Source: an uncultured Eubacteriales bacterium (lineage in GTDB: Bacteria; Bacillota; Clostridia; Christensenellales; Aristaeellaceae). From it: a stretch of 43,358 nt of DNA. Made by a program: the position numbers and the translations under genes. Below, one piece after another: positions 1 through 7,143 of this stretch; within the stretch, counting starts at the first letter, position 1, and the number at the start of each line of letters is the position of its first letter. The stretch lies in contig CADAKE010000015.1 in NCBI GenBank assembly GCA_902788445.1, positions 1 to 43,358 of the forward strand, in the 5' to 3' direction. Below the pieces are notes generated by a model. The model saw only the letters and a list, made by a program, of their open reading frames with translations. It made no database searches and was not told where the DNA came from.

Positions 1-643
1 GTGTCCACCACGTCCACGCCCGCTTCGATGGCCTTGATCAGGGTCATCGCGCCGGTGCCGGCGGTGTTGTGGGTGTGCAGCACGATGGGCAGCTTGGTGT
101 TCGCTTTCAGCTTCTTGACCAGGGAATAGGCGTTGAAGGGCAAAAGCAATCCCGCCATGTCCTTGATGCAGATCAGGTCAGCGCCCATGTTTTCAATGCC
201 CTTGGCCAGTTCCACGAAGTATTCCTCGGTGTGCACCGGGGAGGTGGTGTAGCTCATGGCCACTTCCGCGATGCCGTTGTACGCCTTGGTGGCCTTCACG
301 GCCTTTTCCATGTTGCGCAGGTCGTTCAGGGCGTCGAAGGTGCGGATGATGTCGATGCCGTTGTCGATGGCTTGTAGCCCAGGATGTTCTGCCCGCGCAG
401 CAGCATTTGCAGCTTGGTATTGGGCAGGGCCTTGCGCAGCTGGCGCAGGCGATCCCAGGGGTCTTCGTTCAGGAAGCGCAGGCAGCTGTCGAACGTCGCG
501 CCGCCCCAGCATTCCAGGGAGAAATAACCAACTTTATCCAGCTTCTCGCAGGCGGGAAGCATTTCATCCAGCCGCATCCGCGTAGCCGCCTGGCTCTGGT
601 GCGCGTCGCGGAGAATGGTATCGGTAATTTGAACTTTCGCCAT
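1..643 (-). CDS. oadA: Biotin-dependent carboxyltransferase subunit (oxaloacetate decarboxylase alpha / pyruvate carboxylase B type), frame-disrupted, 3' end outside window
   Basis: Transfers CO2 between biotin and pyruvate/oxaloacetate; cytoplasmic. The N-terminal part shows the [10 protein letters not shown] metal-site motif, [13 protein letters not shown] and [13 protein letters not shown]. After GYK near position 372 the frame breaks. The next frame down continues a normal protein with [20 protein letters not shown], the carbamylated-lysine motif CIKDMAG and the metal-binding LHTHNTAG. In the family about 13 residues (an HYADDVV... segment) lie between GYK and the NGID stretch, so roughly 40 bp (1 mod 3) is missing. 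The ATG at 643 has an AAGGAGAG site; the GTG just before it is less likely. It is the last gene in the window of an operon with mmdA-, oadG-, biotin-carrier- and oadB-like genes. There is no biotin carboxylase, so a decarboxylase or transcarboxylase 5S role is more likely than pyruvate carboxylase. Whether the break is real or an assembly error cannot be told here. Confidence 0.85.
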
Positions 644-667
644 CACAAACTCTCCTTTTCAGTCGAT

Positions 668-779
668 AGAGTTCAGTGTTCAGAGTGCAGAGTGCAGAGA
701 ATATAGCTGATCAACCTACCGGACACAAAGCACATTCACAAAAATCTCTGTACTCTGCACTCTGTACACTGTACTCTCT
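668..779. repeat. Inverted element with 7-bp-period tandem arms (heptad element 1)
   Basis: The left arm (668-700) parses as TTCAGTG, TTCAGAG, TGCAGAG, TGCAGAG. The right arm (744-779) parses as ATCTCTG, TACTCTG, CACTCTG, TACACTG, TACTCTC, the reverse complement of the left. The loop starts AATATAGCTGA, and the related element at 11138-11250 has GATATAGTGA in the same place. It lies between oadB and oadA, starting about 6 bp after the oadB stop. Confidence 0.85.
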
Positions 780-784
780 TTGCA

Positions 785-2243
785 TTAGCCAAACATACTG
801 AGCAGAACGCCCGCCGCGATAGCGGAGCCGATCACACCCGCAACGTTCGGGCCCATGGCGTGCATGAGCAGGAAGTTGGCGGGGTTTTCCTTTTGGCCCA
901 CCATCTGGGAAACGCGGGCCGCCATGGGCACGGCGGACACGCCGGCGGAACCGATCAGCGGGTTGATCTTGCCGCCAGTCAGCTTGTTCATCAGCTTCGC
1001 CAGCAGCAATCCGCCCGCGGTGCCCATGCCGAAGGCGACAACGCCCAGCACGATGATCTCAATGGTCTGGAGCCGCAGGAAGGTCTGGGCGGTGGCGGTC
1101 GCGCCGACGGTGATACCCAGGAAGATGGTGACGATGTTCATGAGCTCATTCTGCACCGTCTTGTTCAGGCGTTCCACCACGCCGCACTCGGCACCCCACC
1201 AGCGGAGTGGCGGAGGGCAGCAGCAGGGAAACCAGGATGGTGACCACGATGGGGAAGATCACCTTTTCGGTGTGGCTCACGGGCCGCAGCTGCTCCATCA
1301 CGATCTGGCGTTCCTTCTTGGTGGTGAGCGCCTTCATGATGGGGGGCTGGATGACGGGCACCAGGGCCATGTAGCTGTAAGCGGCCACGGCGATGGGGCC
1401 CAGCAGATGCGGGGCCAGCTTGCCGGTCAGCCAGATGGCGGTGGGGCCGTCCGCGCCGCCGATGATGCCGATGGCGCCCGCTTCAGCGGTGTTGAAGCCC
1501 AACAGGGACGCGCCGATGAAGGTCATGAAGATGCCCAGCTGCGCGGCAGCGCCCAGGAGCAGGGTCTTGGGGTTGGCGATGAGGGGGCCGAAGTCCGTGC
1601 CCGCGCCGACGCCAATGAAGATCAGGCAGGGGTAAATGCCCAGCTTCACGCCCAGGTACAGGTAGTCAAGCAACCCGGGGGTGATGGTGCTGCCCGCGGT
1701 GGCGATCAGCTGGCCCAGGGAAGAATACACCTGACCGTCGCTGATGAAGGCAGCGGAGTCTTTGATGATGATCGGCACGGACTCAGCCAGCACAGTGCCG
1801 TTTTCAGCGATCAGCCGTCCCAGGCCGTCCAGCTGCGCGCCCACGGAGAAGGAGGACGTGATCTGGCCCAGCACATTGCCATTCAGAATCACGGCCCCGG
1901 CGTTGTTGACCGTCATGGCCCCAGACTCCACCAGTTCTTTCAGGTTCGCCAGGTTGGGCGAGTCGATCAATATGGCCCCGCCGAACAGGCTCCAGTTGGC
2001 GTGACCGCCCGCGAACAGCGCTTCGTGGTAGACCTCGCTGCCCAGCAGGTTGGTCAGCAGCATCCCGAACGCGATGGGCAGCAGCAGCAGGGGCTCAAAC
2101 TTTTTGACGATGGCAAGATAAATCAAAAGGCACGCGATGCCCACCATCACCAGGGCCAGCGGATTGCTCAGGAACTGGGCGATTCCGCTCTCCCGGGCCA
2201 GGGAGGACAGCGTCTGCAATATATCAACAGATTGTGTTCCCAC
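785..2243 (-). CDS. oadB: Sodium-pump decarboxylase membrane subunit beta (OadB/MmdB/GcdB family), frame-disrupted near 1185
   Basis: Integral membrane subunit that decarboxylates carboxybiotin and exports Na+. Family marks are the signature [31 protein letters not shown] and a C-terminal [18 protein letters not shown]. The GTG at 2243 is chosen because AAAGGAG lies 8 bp upstream; the longer ORF would start inside that site. Near position 1185 the frame changes: PSATPLVG ends one frame and [19 protein letters not shown] begins the next. The family has about nine residues (MLCLGNLMR-like) between them, implying loss of about 23 bp (2 mod 3). A second oddity is an insertion of about 115 residues (residues 70-185) in the loop after MLLTNLLG and before [19 protein letters not shown], where most family members have a short loop. 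The gene is preceded by a REPIN-like repeat and followed by a heptad repeat. Confidence 0.9.
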
Positions 2244-2304
2244 GGAAGAATCTCCTTTCAAGTTTCTGTTTGCGCCTTTTCATCCGAATAAAGAATTTCT
2301 CTCC

Positions 2305-2394
2305 GTAGGGGCGGATATCATCCGCCCGCTCCGCTTGGCTCCATGATAATTGATTCATATGCGGCTTTGACGGGCGGATGATATCCGCCCCTAC
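2305..2394. repeat. REPIN-like pair 1: two identical 24-bp arms in inverted orientation
   Basis: Arms at 2305-2328 and 2371-2394 are exact reverse complements over 24 bp, with core GGGCGGATATCATCCGCCC. Each arm is itself nearly palindromic (GGGCGGAT and ATCCGCCC around 3 bp), so the pair can form either two small hairpins or one large one. It lies in the operon between the biotin carrier and oadB. Frames read through it give spurious GADIIRP-like peptides. Confidence 0.9.
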
Positions 2395-2462
2395 ATTACG
2401 CATTGAACAGCGGGAAAAAACTATGCGGATCGTCAGGCGCATTGTTCAGGATCAGCTTCCTA

Positions 2463-2846
<384 letters not shown>

Positions 2847-2871
2847 GATAGTTCCTCCTGTATGAATTCAT

Positions 2872-2972
2872 GTAGGGGCGGATATCATCCGCCCGCAATG
2901 CAGGACGAAACGCCGCTCAATCATCTTCCGGTCAGGATTGACTGGCAGCGGGCGGATGATATCCGCCCCTAC
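2872..2972. repeat. REPIN-like pair 2
   Basis: Arms at 2872-2895 and 2949-2972 are exact reverse complements and identical to the arms of the pair at 2305-2394. The 53-bp loop is unrelated to the loop of pair 1. It sits between the oadG-like gene and the biotin carrier inside the operon. No flanking target duplication was seen. Confidence 0.9.
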
Positions 2973-3011
2973 GGTTTGTCCTGGAATTGACACGCGTTTG
3001 ATGATGAAAAA

Positions 3012-3377
3012 TCAAAAATGGCTGTAAATCTGTTCTTCCCTGGCGGCGCGGGCTCTTGCGCTGCTGTTCTGCGTGCGGCGCACGCGGCGCACCACAAAGC
3101 CGGTGGCGTGGCCTTCGTCCTGCCAGATTGCGGAGATGGCCGCGGTGATGGCGGCAATGACCTGCAAATCGTCCGCTTCCTCCTCCTGCGCTTCCTCCGC
3201 AGGGGCAGGGGCGGGAGCAGGCGTGGGGGCCGCTTTGGCCGGGGCGCTCTTGGCGGGCTTCTTGCGGCCGGTGAACAGCGTGAGCGCGTAGATGCACGCG
3301 ATCAGGATGATCAGGCCGAAGAACACCACCAGCATCCCGACGCCCGTCGTGGCGAGGCCGAGCATTAATTTATCCAT
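3012..3377 (-). CDS. mmdD: Sodium-pump decarboxylase gamma/delta subunit (OadG/MmdD-like)
   Basis: Small membrane anchor that helps assemble the carboxyltransferase with the membrane pump. The 121 residues hold one N-terminal transmembrane helix (about 10-33, GMLVVFFGLIILIACIYAL), a Lys/Ala/Pro linker and an acidic stretch (EEAQEEEADD). Then come DLQVIAAITAAISAIW and GFVVRRVRR, a layout typical of OadG-family proteins. The ATG at 3377 follows AAGGAGGGG by 6 bp. It lies 12 bp after the MmdA-like gene and is almost certainly co-transcribed. Sequence conservation in this family is low, so the call rests on topology, the C-terminal motif and the operon. Confidence 0.85.
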   Translation of the reverse strand: MDKLMLGLATTGVGMLVVFFGLIILIACIYALTLFTGRKKPAKSAPAKAAPTPAPAPAPAEEAQEEEADDLQVIAAITAAISAIWQDEGHATGFVVRRVRRTQNSSARARAAREEQIYSHF

Positions 3378-3389
3378 CTCGACCCCTCC

Positions 3390-4838
3390 TTACAGCGGCA
3401 GGTTGCCGTGTTTCTTGGGCAGGTTCACGTCATGCTTGTTCGCCAGCACTTCGAGGGCGGCGATGATGTATTTGCGGGTTTCGCGGGGCTCGATCACGTC
3501 GTCCACCACGCCAGCCTTGGCGGCTTCCAGCGCGCCGTGCTGCTTGGCGTAAGCTTCTTCCAGCGCCTCGCGGTTTTCCCCGGCGTTGATCTTTTCGCCG
3601 TCCAGGGTCTGCACGGCGGCCTGCGCGGTCAGGGGAGAGAGCACGGCGGTGGGCCAGGCGTAGGCCACGTCGGCAATCGCCTTGCCGCCCATGGCGACGT
3701 AGGCCGCGCCCACGGCGTTGCCGGTGAAGATGGCGACCTTGGGAGATGTGGCTTCGGCGTAAGCGTAAATCAATTCGGCGGCGCCGCGCAGCAGCGCGCC
3801 CTGATGGCCGGTCATGGGCACCGCCAGGCCGTCGGTGTTCACGAGGGACACGACGGGCAGGCCGAAGCAGTCGCACAGCCGCACGAACCGGGCCGCCTTG
3901 CGGGCGTCCTGGCTGGTCAGGCGGCCGTTGTCCGCCTTGTGGTCGTTAGCCACCAGGCCCACGGTGCGCCCGCCGACGCGGCACAGCGCGGTATGGATGG
4001 CGGGGCCGTAGCCCTTGTAGAACTCAATCACCTGATTGCCGTCCGCCAGGTCGGCCATCAGCGCGGCGGCCTCGTCGGGATCGTCGCACACGGTCAGGCG
4101 GTTCAAATCCTCGCCGTCCGCCAGCGGCGCGTCCTCCATGTTGGAGGCGGGCAGCAGGTCGATCAGGGAGGTGATCAGCGCGAAGGCTTCCTCTTCGGTT
4201 TCCGCGGTCAGCGCCACAGCGCCCTGGGCGTCCATGGTTTCCGCGCCGAAAAGCTGCTGGGCGGTCTTGGCCCGGCCCTTTTCGCTGTTCATCACCTGGG
4301 CGGTGTGCAGGCGAATTTCGCCGGTTTTTTTCACTTCAATGTTCACGTCGCTCAGCTGGGTCATCATGGTCGCCAGGCCAGCGCAGGGGCCCATGACGCA
4401 CGTGATGATGGGGCACACGCCGGAGAGACGCGCCATCGCGCCCAGGATCTCCGCGTAAGCGGGCAGGGCGTTCATGTCCTCTTCCAGCTTCACGCCCGCG
4501 CTGTCCAGCAGCGCCACGATGGGCGAGCCGGTCACCCGGGCCATGTTCAGGGTTTTCAAAATTTTCTGGGCCTGGGCGGTGGTCATCGCGCCGCCGCAGG
4601 AGGTGAAGTCCTGCGCGAAGCAGTACACCGCCTGGCCGTTCACCGTGCCGCTGCCCGCCACGGCGTTGCCGCCCGCGCGCAGGGCGTCGATCTCGGCGAA
4701 GCTGCCCGCGTCAAACAGCTTGGCGACCCGCTCGCGGGCCGTGCTCTTGCCTTCGGCGTGCTGCTTGGCCACGCGCTCGGCGTCGCCCGCCAGCAGCGCG
4801 GCCTTTTCCATGGCCAGGGCCTGCAATCTTTCAGACAT
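3390..4838 (-). CDS. mmdA: Acyl-CoA carboxyltransferase (methylmalonyl-CoA decarboxylase alpha / transcarboxylase 12S type)
   Basis: Crotonase-fold carboxyltransferase moving CO2 between an acyl-CoA (most likely methylmalonyl-CoA) and biotin. Family marks are KSTARERVAKLFDAGSF, the N-half active-site stretch CVMGPCAGLATMM, VNTDGLAVPMTGHQGALLRGAAELIYAYAEA in the C-half, and the terminal DDVIEPRETRKYI...KKHGNLPL. The 482-residue length is slightly below the usual 510 or so. ATG 4838 is preferred; a TTG at 4844 in the same frame and a rather distant GGGGG leave a two-codon uncertainty. It is the first gene of the operon, 12 bp ahead of the oadG-like gene. Together with the biotin carrier and the OadA-like protein it resembles the 12S/1.3S/5S set of transcarboxylase, but the OadB pump points to Na+-coupled decarboxylation. 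The acyl-CoA substrate is inferred. Confidence 0.88.
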   Translation of the reverse strand: MSERLQALAMEKAALLAGDAERVAKQHAEGKSTARERVAKLFDAGSFAEIDALRAGGNAVAGSGTVNGQAVYCFAQDFTSCGGAMTTAQAQKILKTLNMARVTGSPIVALLDSAGVKLEEDMNALPAYAEILGAMARLSGVCPIITCVMGPCAGLATMMTQLSDVNIEVKKTGEIRLHTAQVMNSEKGRAKTAQQLFGAETMDAQGAVALTAETEEEAFALITSLIDLLPASNMEDAPLADGEDLNRLTVCDDPDEAAALMADLADGNQVIEFYKGYGPAIHTALCRVGGRTVGLVANDHKADNGRLTSQDARKAARFVRLCDCFGLPVVSLVNTDGLAVPMTGHQGALLRGAAELIYAYAEATSPKVAIFTGNAVGAAYVAMGGKAIADVAYAWPTAVLSPLTAQAAVQTLDGEKINAGENREALEEAYAKQHGALEAAKAGVVDDVIEPRETRKYIIAALEVLANKHDVNLPKKHGNLPL

Positions 4839-5079
4839 TTCCAATCACATTTCCCCCATTCTCCTGTATTCTTGGTGATGAAGGTTTTTGAAATAAATAT
4901 TTCATGGCTCCTATTTCCGCTTTTTTCCCAACTTTTACAAATCGAAAAAGCAGCGAAAAAGAAAGCCTCAACCTAACCCAAATTTCCGTATTCAACGCAA
5001 ATCATCCTTTTCCTGCCGCTGGAAAAGAAAAAAATAAAATTCTTTGGTCTTTTAGCTTCATTTAAGTTTTATAGATTAT

Positions 5080-5109
5080 CCTGCTATCGTCAGCAGGAAG
5101 CGTCTGACG
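5080..5109 (+). promoter_or_regulatory. Two overlapping leader hairpins upstream of the phosphodiester glycosidase
   Basis: CCTGCT (5080-5085) can pair with AGCAGG (5092-5097). CGTCAG (5088-5093) can pair with CTGACG (5104-5109). The two stems share bases 5092-5093, so they exclude each other. The second ends 2 bp before the AAAGGAGG site (5112-5119). This could be a simple leader structure or a translation switch; no conserved riboswitch core is recognised. The rest of the 4839-5126 interval is AT-rich and must hold the divergent promoters, but no clear consensus boxes were found. Confidence 0.4.
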
Positions 5110-5126
5110 GCAAAGGAGGTTATCGA

Positions 5127-6269
5127 ATGAAAGTGATGAAGAACCGGGTTATCCGGAATTTATTGATTGATGTAGTGTGCCTGGGCGTAGCGCTGGTGGT
5201 GTTCGCCCTGTTCCACCACGTGCTGCCCCGGCAGCAGCAGAGCGTGGGCATCGTGATTCCCAACCCCTATAAAACGCAAGCGCCCGCGGGCGACGGCGCA
5301 AGCCTTGCCCTGCCAGAGGATACAGTATATCTCGCTGCTGGAAGCGCGAGCGACGTGGGCAGCATGAACCTGAGCGCCGCCCGGAACAATCGCGGCGGGC
5401 AGCAAAGCTATGGCGGCAAGAACAGCATGATGAACGGCAAGGGCGGCAGCGCCTTAACGGACAGCGATGAAACGCTCGTAGAAGCGGACGACACGCCCAT
5501 CACCGAAAAGTTCGCCGACATGTACACCGACACCGTGGTGGTGACGGACAACAGCTATTCCAGCCCTGACATTTCCATCACCGTCACCGAGGAAACCACA
5601 GCCAACGGCCGCATTACCTATTATCTGGCGGACATTTATGTGCGGGATATTACCTGCTTCCAGTCCGCGCTGGCGCGGAACACCTACGGCAGCGGCTACC
5701 GCGACAGCATTTCCGATATGGCGATTCTGAACAACGCCCTGCTGGCGATCAACGGCGACTACTACGGCAACACCAACGAAGGCGTGGTCATCCGCAACGG
5801 GGTCATCTACCGCGCCAACCGCACCAACTGCGACGTGTGCGTGCTGTACTATGACGGACGCATGGAGGTCATGCCCGGCAGCGCGTTCGACATGCAGGAG
5901 GCCATCCAGAACGGCGCGTGGCAGGCCTGGACGTTTGGCCCCGCCCTGCTGGATACCGACGGCAGCGTGCTTACCAGCTTTGCCAGCACCAACCGCATCA
6001 TCTCCGCCAACCCCCGCACCGCCATCGGCTACTATGAGCCGGGCCACTACTGCATGATCGTGGTGGATGGGCGCGGCGAATCCGCGGGCATTTCCCTGCC
6101 CGACCTGTCCCAATTGTTCTACGACCTGGGCTGCACTGCCGCCTACAACCTGGACGGGGGCAATTCCTCCATCATGGTGTGGCAGAACGCGGTCATCAAC
6201 GATCCGTCCGGCGGCGGGCGGGAAAGCAGCGACGCGCTGCTGATTGCGGAGGTGAACCGGTATGAGTAA
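5127..6269 (+). CDS. Membrane-anchored phosphodiester glycosidase family protein (NAGPA domain)
   Basis: A 380-residue protein with an N-terminal transmembrane helix (about 12-30) and a Gly/Ser/Asn-rich stretch (80-110), then an extracytoplasmic domain of the phosphodiester glycosidase (NAGPA, formerly DUF2233) family. These enzymes hydrolyse sugar-phosphodiester links and are often tied to cell-wall or exopolysaccharide metabolism. Motifs: INGDYYG near residue 208, GVVIRNGVIY, NPRTAIGY near 295, VVDGRG followed by GISLPDLSQLFYDLGC, and YNLDGGNSSIMVW near 340. The ATG has a strong AAAGGAGG site 7 bp upstream. The stop overlaps the next gene by 8 bp, suggesting translational coupling with the small membrane proteins. 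The substrate is unknown. Confidence 0.85.
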   Translation: MKVMKNRVIRNLLIDVVCLGVALVVFALFHHVLPRQQQSVGIVIPNPYKTQAPAGDGASLALPEDTVYLAAGSASDVGSMNLSAARNNRGGQQSYGGKNSMMNGKGGSALTDSDETLVEADDTPITEKFADMYTDTVVVTDNSYSSPDISITVTEETTANGRITYYLADIYVRDITCFQSALARNTYGSGYRDSISDMAILNNALLAINGDYYGNTNEGVVIRNGVIYRANRTNCDVCVLYYDGRMEVMPGSAFDMQEAIQNGAWQAWTFGPALLDTDGSVLTSFASTNRIISANPRTAIGYYEPGHYCMIVVDGRGESAGISLPDLSQLFYDLGCTAAYNLDGGNSSIMVWQNAVINDPSGGGRESSDALLIAEVNRYE

Positions 6270-6465
6270 GATTCGCGCGATCCTGCGCCACACGACGGTG
6301 ATTCTGGCGCTCATGTTCCTGGTGTTCCTGGCGCTGGATCAGTTCAACCCCATGATGAACTTCATCGACAACGACATTTCCCGCTGGCTTCTGGCCGCGC
6401 TGTGCGTGAGCGGTTTTATGCAGAGCGTGCTGGGCTGGGCGCTCGATCAGAAAGAAGGAAAATAA
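6262..6465 (+). CDS. Small two-helix membrane protein, unknown function
   Basis: A 67-residue protein that overlaps the end of the phosphodiester glycosidase gene by 8 bp, so its translation is probably coupled. It has two hydrophobic segments: about 12-27 (TVILALMFLVFLALDQ) and 41-60 (RWLLAALCVSGFMQSVLGWA), with a short charged loop between. It ends in the basic/acidic tail DQKEGK. No family is recognised. The overlap suggests a membrane partner or modulator of the glycosidase, which is inference. Confidence 0.7.
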   Translation: MSKIRAILRHTTVILALMFLVFLALDQFNPMMNFIDNDISRWLLAALCVSGFMQSVLGWALDQKEGK

Positions 6466-6466
6466 A

Positions 6467-6550
6467 ATGGAGGAAACCAGGCCGACCGTCTCCGCCTTTT
6501 GCGCCTGCCTGATCATCTTCGCTTCCCTGGCGCTGCGGTTTGTGGTGTGA
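6467..6550 (+). CDS. 27-residue single-helix membrane peptide
   Basis: This small reading frame begins 1 bp after the stop of the preceding membrane protein. It encodes MEETRPTVSAFC, then ACLIIFASLALRFVV and a TGA stop. It has its own Shine-Dalgarno site (AAGGA, about 8 bp upstream). The product is an acidic N-terminus followed by one hydrophobic helix, a common layout for small bacterial membrane proteins. Position, ribosome site and hydrophobicity support a real gene; no homologue is recalled. Confidence 0.5.
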   Translation: MEETRPTVSAFCACLIIFASLALRFVV

Positions 6551-6672
6551 TTGCAGCGAGGGGGAAAAGGCTATTTATAAGGGTGTCTTAATTCATCAAG
6601 ATAGGAGTTAGGAGAGAGGAGATAGGAGTTCATAGTCTTTCAAAAATATTGAATGAGGGAACAAGCCAAAAG

Positions 6673-6981
6673 CCGCCTTCCCCTTGAGGGCAATGTCGTC
6701 AATTTAAGAAAACATTTTCCGAAATCAACCAAGTAACATATCTATCAATCAACTTCAATTGTCATTCTGAGCGCATCCGGACGCGTTCGCTTGCGCCCCG
6801 TCCCGGAGGGCGGGCAGAATCTCCTTGTCGGATAATATGTTGCTTGACATAATGAATGACTATGAGATCCTTCGCGTCCGGATGCGCACAGGATGACAGT
6901 GTTAGATGACTTGTATAAAGTCTCTTGTTCGATATTGTCTCACCTTAAGTTGACAACATTCCCCTCAAAGGAAAGGGGTTG
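6673..6981. repeat. Middle inverted repeat (CTTCCCCTTGAGGG family)
   Basis: The left arm is about 6675-6708 (CCTTCCCCTTGAGGGCAATG, then TCGTCAATTTAAG). The right arm is about 6942-6981 (CTTAAGTTGACAACATTCCC continuing to GGGGTTGG). The arms are imperfect reverse complements. The same family occurs at 29570-29924 and as a single copy at 11682-11729. Confidence 0.75.
6760..6899. repeat. Inner inverted repeat (GTCATTCTGAGCG family)
   Basis: The left arm (6760-6785) reads TTGTCATTCTGAGCG then CATCCGGACGCG. The right arm (6874-6899) is its reverse complement, CGCGTCCGGATGCG then CACAGGATGACAG. It belongs to the same family as 29681-29834 and the single arm at 9202-9237, with a shared GTCATCCTGnGCG end and a GAAGGA/TCCTTC inner end. 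Confidence 0.8.
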
Positions 6982-7079
6982 GAACGGCATCCTTACGAAT
7001 GACAAGATTTATCTCCTATCTCCTCTCTTCTAACTCCTATCTTAATGCTTTGAAATAGAGACGTTTTCCGTACATAAAC

Positions 7080-7117
7080 AGAAACCTCCCAAGCATATCC
7101 GGCTTGGGAGGTTTCTG
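7080..7117 (-). terminator. Rho-independent-type terminator of the sugar transferase gene
   Basis: Perfect 16-bp stem CAGAAACCTCCCAAGC / GCTTGGGAGGTTTCTG around a 6-bp loop, starting 27 bp past the stop at 7144. The T-run after it on the minus strand is short (TTTAT). It may work in both directions. Confidence 0.75.
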
Positions 7118-7143
7118 TTTGGCTGCGTGCCGTCCTGGGCGGG

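Larger units (their letters stand above)
6598..7043. repeat. Outer heptad inverted repeat of the nested element
   Basis: The left arm (6598-6629) parses as GATAGGA, GTTAGGA, GAGAGGA, GATAGGA. The right arm (7012-7043) parses as TATCTCC, TCTCTTC, TAACTCC, TATCTTA and is its reverse complement with about one mismatch in 30. The period is exactly 7 bp, as at the other heptad loci, but the word is different. Confidence 0.85.
6551..7079. other. Gene-free spacer filled by nested inverted repeats
   Basis: This stretch between the small membrane peptide and the terminator of the convergent sugar transferase holds three concentric inverted repeats: a heptad outer layer, a CTTCCCCTTGAGGG-type middle layer and a GTCATTCTGAGCG-type inner layer. 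Each is listed separately. No supportable coding region was found in either strand. Confidence 0.8.

Noticed and set aside
855..2291. Long plus-strand open frame opposite oadB (478 codons)
   Set aside because: Mirror frame of a GC-rich real gene; His/Gln/Gly/Arg-rich composition, no ribosome site, no domain.
2224..2442. Short minus-strand frame with repeated GADIIRP-like peptides
   Set aside because: The peptide comes from reading through the REPIN-like repeat, and the frame runs into the oadB ribosome site and start.
3408..4976. 522-codon plus-strand frame opposite the mmdA-like gene
   Set aside because: Antisense shadow with His/Val/Gly-rich nonsense; the minus strand has a complete, conserved enzyme.
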